64,000 bases of DNA. Source: Vitellaria paradoxa (Eukaryota > Streptophyta > Magnoliopsida > Ericales > Sapotaceae). Shown here in pieces: positions 58,552 to 64,000 of the stretch (its first letter is position 1; each line of letters begins with the position of its first letter). The notes beneath the pieces are model-generated. The model saw only the letters and a program-made list of their open reading frames with translations, did not search any database and was not told where the DNA came from. The stretch is from NCBI GenBank assembly GCA_019916065.1, contig CM034240.1:19639894-19703893 (forward strand), in the 5' to 3' direction. A program made the translations under genes and the position numbers.

Positions 58552-59188
58552 TTTAGGACTCACAGAAAGACAGAAGCAAACACCAAGTTCACATATTAAT
58601 GGTGGTAGCAAGTTGCTGCTGCCTTTGTCCTATTCCAACCTCATCCTTCAAGAAGAAGCAGCCATTGTTAGTCTTTCTTTAGTTTAATATTACAGCTAAC
58701 ATTTTGACAAAGATGGTGCGTGCATGGAGATTTAGACTTTCCCTGGCGGAGTTGTCAACCAAACTTGATACAAAGAATTAAATTACTAAATTGCACCTAG
58801 GGTTTGAAATTATTACCAGAAAAATGATCCTCTTATGCGATATAAGGTCATGTTTGCTTCAGGGACAGGAGATTAGATATGAGATAATATTTTATTTTTA
58901 TTTTTTAGTTTTTATACTCAAAAAAGTATTTCTCATAAAATATAGACAACGTTGTAAATGGGCTAAGAAAATAAATAAAAATTGCCTGTGGATATGGGTG
59001 ATGTTTTATCATGGGTTGAGTCCTAGTTACACTTTTACAGCAGATATTCTTCCTCTGCCGCCATGTCTAACCACCTTCACCCATTTCTACCCACCAAACC
59101 TTGCTAACTCCAACATAGTCCAATGGCATCTCTCCGGCCTCAATACACCAATACCTGGCCGTCAATATTGAATTGACACTTGTTAGCT

Positions 59189-59228
<40 letters not shown>

Positions 59229-60188
59229 CAACTGGGATGTTCTATACTTCATTGTACGTATTTGTTAAGCTTTTTTTTTTTAATATATTTACATATATAT
59301 ATAATAAATACATATTGTGAACCAATTAATGTATAATTTCTTGAATAGATGAGAAGTTGATTAATTAGTAAGTTTTATTTTTTTATTTTTTTATTTTTTT
59401 AGTGGGTATTTGAAATGACTTGCCAATCAGTTAATGTGATATACAAGGGGTACGTTGATTGCTAGGTTCCTGTGAGGGCTATATATTATTTGCAGAACTT
59501 CATTTATCAAAGTGAACAAGGCTTATCCAAATTGTCAATATTCCTATTACATCAGATGATCAAGATTTTTTATGGTCAGGTATTGTAAGATTCAGTATCT
59601 GCATACATATATATATATACATACATACATAGATACACGTTTTTGTTTAATTAATAGGTAGAAGTTTAATAGCTAGTAGTGGTTAAAATGGTTACCAACC
59701 ATGTAGACTGAATGTGTTCAGAGGCATTGATTTTGAACCCTTACCCTATTCATGATGTCCATAGTTAGCCTTTAAAAGCCTTCACTTTTTTCTATCCTAA
59801 CGATAACTTCCATGCACCATGTCTTCTACACTAGGTGCGCTTCTAGAATCTCTCTCTCTCTCTCTCTCGCTCTCGCTCTCTCAGTTAGATGAATATATCC
59901 AAATGTAACGAGCAAAATCCTTTCTAGTGTAAGCAAGATATATTGTAGTTATGACCAAGCTATAGCTACCTCCAGACTTCATGATCAGAGTAGGATTGAA
60001 CTTGAAGTTGGTAGAAGATGACCCATAATGCAATTGAACTTTTCTATCATTCGATGTCATTACGTCCTTAATTTACCTTCATACTGTATGGGCTTTTCTG
60101 AAATATGTACAATTTGTTGCACTACGAATATGGACTAATCTGGAATTAACATTGTCAGCAGCATTCTCCTTTCTCTCCCAAGCAAACC

Positions 60189-60226
<38 letters not shown>

Positions 60227-60853
60227 TGTATATAATCATAAAGTAATAATGAAAGAAAAACCAAAAATAAAACCTTTAAAATTACATGTGATTAGAGGAA
60301 AATTAAGTTTGTCAAAAAAGTTACAATTATATATGCTACCTAGGTTTTAACTCTTGTATTCGCGAATTTCGTGGATCCTTGACCAATTGAGATTTACACT
60401 TCTATAAATAGCATATTGACAATCATGTTTTCCGACCAAATAAAACTTGGTCGCTTATTGCTACCTTCTCTTGATCAAATAAAATTTGATAAGTAAAAGG
60501 TTAATTTTTTTAATTAATTGATCGCCAAAAAATTATTTTTGTCAACTAAATCAAAATTAGTTGGCAAAGGGTTTCATCTCTTGACTAATTGATCATGAAA
60601 GAATTAAATAAAAGATAATAAAATATTTATTACTTTTATCAATATTTCGTTGCAAATGATTATTTTTTTATTTTTTATTTTTCGTAATCAATAATATCCA
60701 GTCCAACTTGCGCGCGCACCTCGACTAATCATTTACAACTTTTACAAGAAGTTGCAAATGATTATCCCGAACTTGCACTGAGGTATTGATGGTGATTCTC
60801 TAATATCACAGAACAAGGATGCACTTTCTCGACTTGGTGGGGGGGGGGAGATA
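58552..60853. other. Upstream region of the NAC gene and intergenic DNA
   Basis: The NAC promoter should lie in the first kilobase; no reliable TATA or other element was picked. Pyrimidine microsatellites occur at 59190-59224, 59850-59882 and 60188-60210. The rest is AT-rich with no recognised gene. Confidence 0.5.
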
Positions 60854-61071
60854 GTAGTAGAGGGGTTACTGCAATCATTGCATTACTCATAAAATAGTAT
60901 TTTGACTATTTTTCACCCAAAATAATATCATTTCACTTAAGTCCTCATATTCGAATGCAATCCTAATATTCGAATGCATGAATTCATATCGAATATAAGA
61001 ACTTAAGTGGAACTACGTCGTTTTGAGTAAAAAATAATCGAAATGCAGCGACTGCAGTAACCCTCCACTAC
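60854..61071. mobile_element. Hairpin MITE
   Basis: The two halves are near-complementary. Left GTAGTAGAGGGGTTACTGCA, right (reverse complement) GTAGTGGAGGGTTACTGCAG. Similarity continues inward with TTGCATT, TTTTCACCCAAAATAAT and CACTTAAGT. It is 218 bp long and noncoding. No clear target duplication was seen. Confidence 0.7.
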
Positions 61072-61380
61072 AGTCCTCGTTTCTGCACTTCCTATGTAAT
61101 TGCTCGCTAAAAGAAATAAATATTTTATTATTTTTACGCCAATCTTTGCTCATAAAATTTATTTTTGTCTACCAAAAATTTAATTTTCATGACCAAAAGT
61201 TAGTAGGCAAAAAGTTTAGGGTAAAGTATAAAAATCACTCTTATAATTTACTCTTGCTGCCACTTTATTTCGTCACTTTTAATTGTAACAGTCAAATCTC
61301 TATATACTTTCAGTCAAGTAACTATTTGATCTTTCCCTTAACTGTCGGTTACGCACAATTATTATACTAAGGGTAAAAAG

Positions 61381-61790
61381 CACGACTAGAAAAGGCCTTT
61401 CGGCTATGGCTCAAAGTAGTAGCCAAAAATTGAGGAGCCGTAACTAAAGAGTATTGGCTACAGCTTGGCTACTACTCATTAGCAGTAGTATTTGCTTAGT
61501 AAAAAAAGATTCTTTGGCTACAACTCATGACTGTAGCCATATATTACCTACAGTAAGATATTCTATTGGCTACAACATGTATGAAGTGATTTTTAGCTAT
61601 AGCTTTTGCAATGGTCAACAAAAAAAATTATATTATTTTATATATAGTATTAGCTACTGTCCATGTTCATAATAAAAAATATTAATTAATTTAATTTTAT
61701 AAACTTTTGGCAACAGTTTTGGAAGTGGTTAATACCAATAATTACATTATTTTAGCATTAGCTACTGTCTATGTCCGTAGTTAAAAATTT
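61381..61790. mobile_element. CACTA-like end with subterminal repeats, tentative
   Basis: The sequence starts CACGACTAGAAAAGGCCTTT, which resembles the CACTAcaAGAAAA ends of En/Spm elements. In the following 400 bp a GGCTACA/TGTAGCC-type motif occurs repeatedly (near 61412, 61470, 61518, 61535, 61569). No opposite end was found. Confidence 0.35.
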
Positions 61791-64000
61791 CAATTATTTT
61801 TAAATTCCATTTGATTTATAATAATATTTATTTTACCTGTACAATCAACATTATATTTAAAATTAATAACCAATTTTAATTCTTACACGGTGCTTGTAAT
61901 GCAATATAAAATGTAAACTAAAAATGTATTTTACACAGTAACATCAAAATCCATAATACGGTACTAAAAAAATTTATATTCCAGCAACAAAGTTGCATCT
62001 GTAATAGAATGTTGAAAAAAGAATTTTGAATATTATATTCAAAAAAAAAAAAGTTAACATCCTTAATAGGGTTCCAAAAAGAAAAATTACTCAATACTAG
62101 TGTTGATATGAACCCCTAAAATAAAGGTAAAACAATAACTAGTGTGATAAACTGGCTAAACACAAAAAAATAAAAAAATAAAAAAATAAAAATATAAAGC
62201 AATTAACGTATAACTATGATTTGTTGGATTATCTTTATTTAGTAACATTGAAATACAAAAGTATATTTAGGTAAAAGATTAGTCTAATCTTTGTCATGTG
62301 CAAGAGTTATCCAATCAAATTGCATAAGTTTTCAAAGAAGAGATATATGAAAGATATATTTTCAGTGACTTTGAAATTATATTTAATAAGCATCACAACA
62401 TCGCTGCATTTGTTTCTTAAGAACGAGACTAGGCAAATTCCCCTGCATCTTATTTTAAAAAAGATAATATTTCACATTTTCCCACAAGCCAACACGTTGC
62501 TAGTTCAGAAGAACAATGGTATTATCACAGCATTAATCAAACACCAATCAGCAATAAGAAAGTCCATAAGGGGCAAAGGACCAAGTCAAAATGCTAGACA
62601 GGTCATGTATTTTGGTGATGCCATAATCAACACCCCGCTAATAATCCATGTATAGCATACCTTGGCCTTGTGACAGCAGATTATAGATGCAGATACAGTG
62701 TTCATTCACATTCAATTTTCACCGATGATAGTTTTCAAATTTATTGCTGTGACAACCATTGAAGGTATTTCTGTTGTATTCGTTAAGGAAGTTGAAATTT
62801 ATATGTCCTTCAGACAATCCACAATAACGTCAAATTTGCACTAGCTTATATACATGTAGAATGCAGTTCTAATGTAAAGCAAAAAAAAAACAAAAAAGAC
62901 ATATAGGAACCACCATCATCCAATGATTAAGTAGAACACCCTAGAATCACCAAAATGACTCATAGGAACCAGCCATTTAAATATAACAGCTTGCATCAAT
63001 CCCCACTCATAAGGAGACTTAGGAGAGTGTAATCAAAGTTATATTCAAACAAGCATCAAAACAAAAAAACTGCTAACTCCAAGCAGGACATAATCATACC
63101 TTATCTACAATTTCACACTCCATAGTTCCATGGCAACATCAAATTATCATGGTTGACTCTTGAACACTAACACACATATATCGATATTATTTCTATAAAA
63201 ATAGTACATAACAAATTCAACATGGAATGATCGGGTGAAATTTTATACCACTATTAGACGCACAGATGGAATCTTAGACAAGAAGCTCAACAACTTCAAA
63301 TTCCAAGAGATGATCAGAACAACCTGTAACTTGAAACTACAAAGTTTTTCCAATGTTAATTTATGATCCCAAGAGTTTGTTATCAATTTGTAAGAAAAAG
63401 GCATAAATTTGGAGTATTAACTTCCAAAATCCAATGGATGTCTTCGTCACGCTAAGACTTCTTGGTATTAAACTAGAACATATAAACACATTAGGATGTC
63501 TTGGGGCTACGACAGTAGCTTACCAATTATTTCAATGTAAAACTTATCTTACTAAATTATCTATTTTAGAAATAAGATTGGTACATTTGAATGTTTGTCA
63601 TTTCTAGGTAACATAATAATTGTAACGCCTCATACCTGCACAAAGCCATAAAAGGAACCTATGATCATACAACTAAGGACAACTGGACAGTAGATTACTT
63701 TATCAACTAAAAGAAAATGTTAGAGAGTACTGAGATACTAAAGATCTTAAAGCTCACAGTTCGGATAATTGACAAGATTGTTGAGAGGAAGTAACCTACT
63801 GCATCTACCAACATGATACAACCAGTCCTCCTATAAAGATAGCACGCTCTCGGAGTCAACCTAAGCTTTCTCAATGGCTAAATTTCTTGTCTAGAATACA
63901 AATTTATAATCCCCATTCGGAAAATTTTTTTCACCTTTAATATTCTTGTGTTGATATGCTATGTTACACTTTAGAAAAAAGCAAATGGCAAGTTCAATTA
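61791..64000. other. Gene-free region to the end of the window
   Basis: AT-rich noncoding sequence. An open frame at 62296-62655 (119 residues) has no familiar domain and coding-unlike composition. No RNA gene or repeat with clear ends was seen. Confidence 0.45.

Noticed and set aside
59190..60230. Arg/Glu repeat proteins on the minus strand
   Set aside because: They are translations of (TC)n microsatellites.
62296..62655. 119-residue open frame
   Set aside because: No familiar motif, coding-unlike composition, and no splice or promoter context that would support it.
1..64000. CRISPR array or bacterial-type operon
   Set aside because: No regularly spaced repeats with unique spacers and no gene clusters; the window is clearly plant nuclear DNA.

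Overview
This is a stretch of plant nuclear DNA, probably from a eudicot. It is AT-rich, has intron-split genes, and carries Ty1/copia, Ty3/gypsy, hAT, MULE, TRIM, RTE-LINE and MITE sequences. Only two host genes look functional or nearly so; a third is a decayed pseudogene. Most of the rest is mobile DNA of several ages. The species cannot be read from the sequence.

Layout. (1) 1-8949, plus strand: the last four recognisable exons of an NTMC2T3/SYTF-type C2-domain protein, a plant relative of extended synaptotagmins. The first intron seen holds part of a MITE-bearing region, the second is 5.8 kb long and hosts a complete but dead copia element (1890-6252) and a TRIM (7107-7395). (2) 8950-16650: a decayed MULE transposase (10138-14310) split by a small hAT-like element (10465-11281) that carries a fragment of a host class-3-lipase-like gene, then a minus-strand hAT transposase fragment. 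(3) 16650-29300: repeat-derived DNA with no intact gene. It includes a 3.6-kb solo LTR with near-matching target duplications (19152-22773), which split an older LTR fragment. (4) 29902-42909, minus strand: an intron-containing ESP1/CstF64-like pseudogene. Seven exons are recognisable. A 7.5-kb gag-only Athila/Tat-type gypsy element (34061-41585, perfect 5-bp target duplication), a second TRIM and an RTE LINE fragment lie in its introns. (5) 42942-45988: a 3-kb decayed Ac-like hAT transposon sits 32 bp upstream of the pseudogene's ancestral start. (6) 46000-54380: MITEs, tRNA-like and SINE-like sequence, a perfect 18-bp hairpin, a minus-strand copia remnant, and a SIRE-like copia element lacking pol (50015-54380). 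(7) 55243-58551, minus strand: a three-exon NAC transcription factor gene, complete except for one extra A in exon 1 that breaks the frame as read. Its second intron holds a 600-bp foldback MITE. (8) 58552-64000: noncoding, with microsatellites, a hairpin MITE and a CACTA-like sequence.

Two themes stand out. First, the region records nested insertion: LTR elements, hAT elements and MITEs in introns, and a gene fragment carried by a transposon that landed in another transposon. Second, many premature stops in the ESP1-like pseudogene and in the copia element are exactly what C-to-T change at CAG, CAA, CGA or TGG codons produces, as expected where methylated cytosines decay. All identifications are by reading motifs; no database search was possible.
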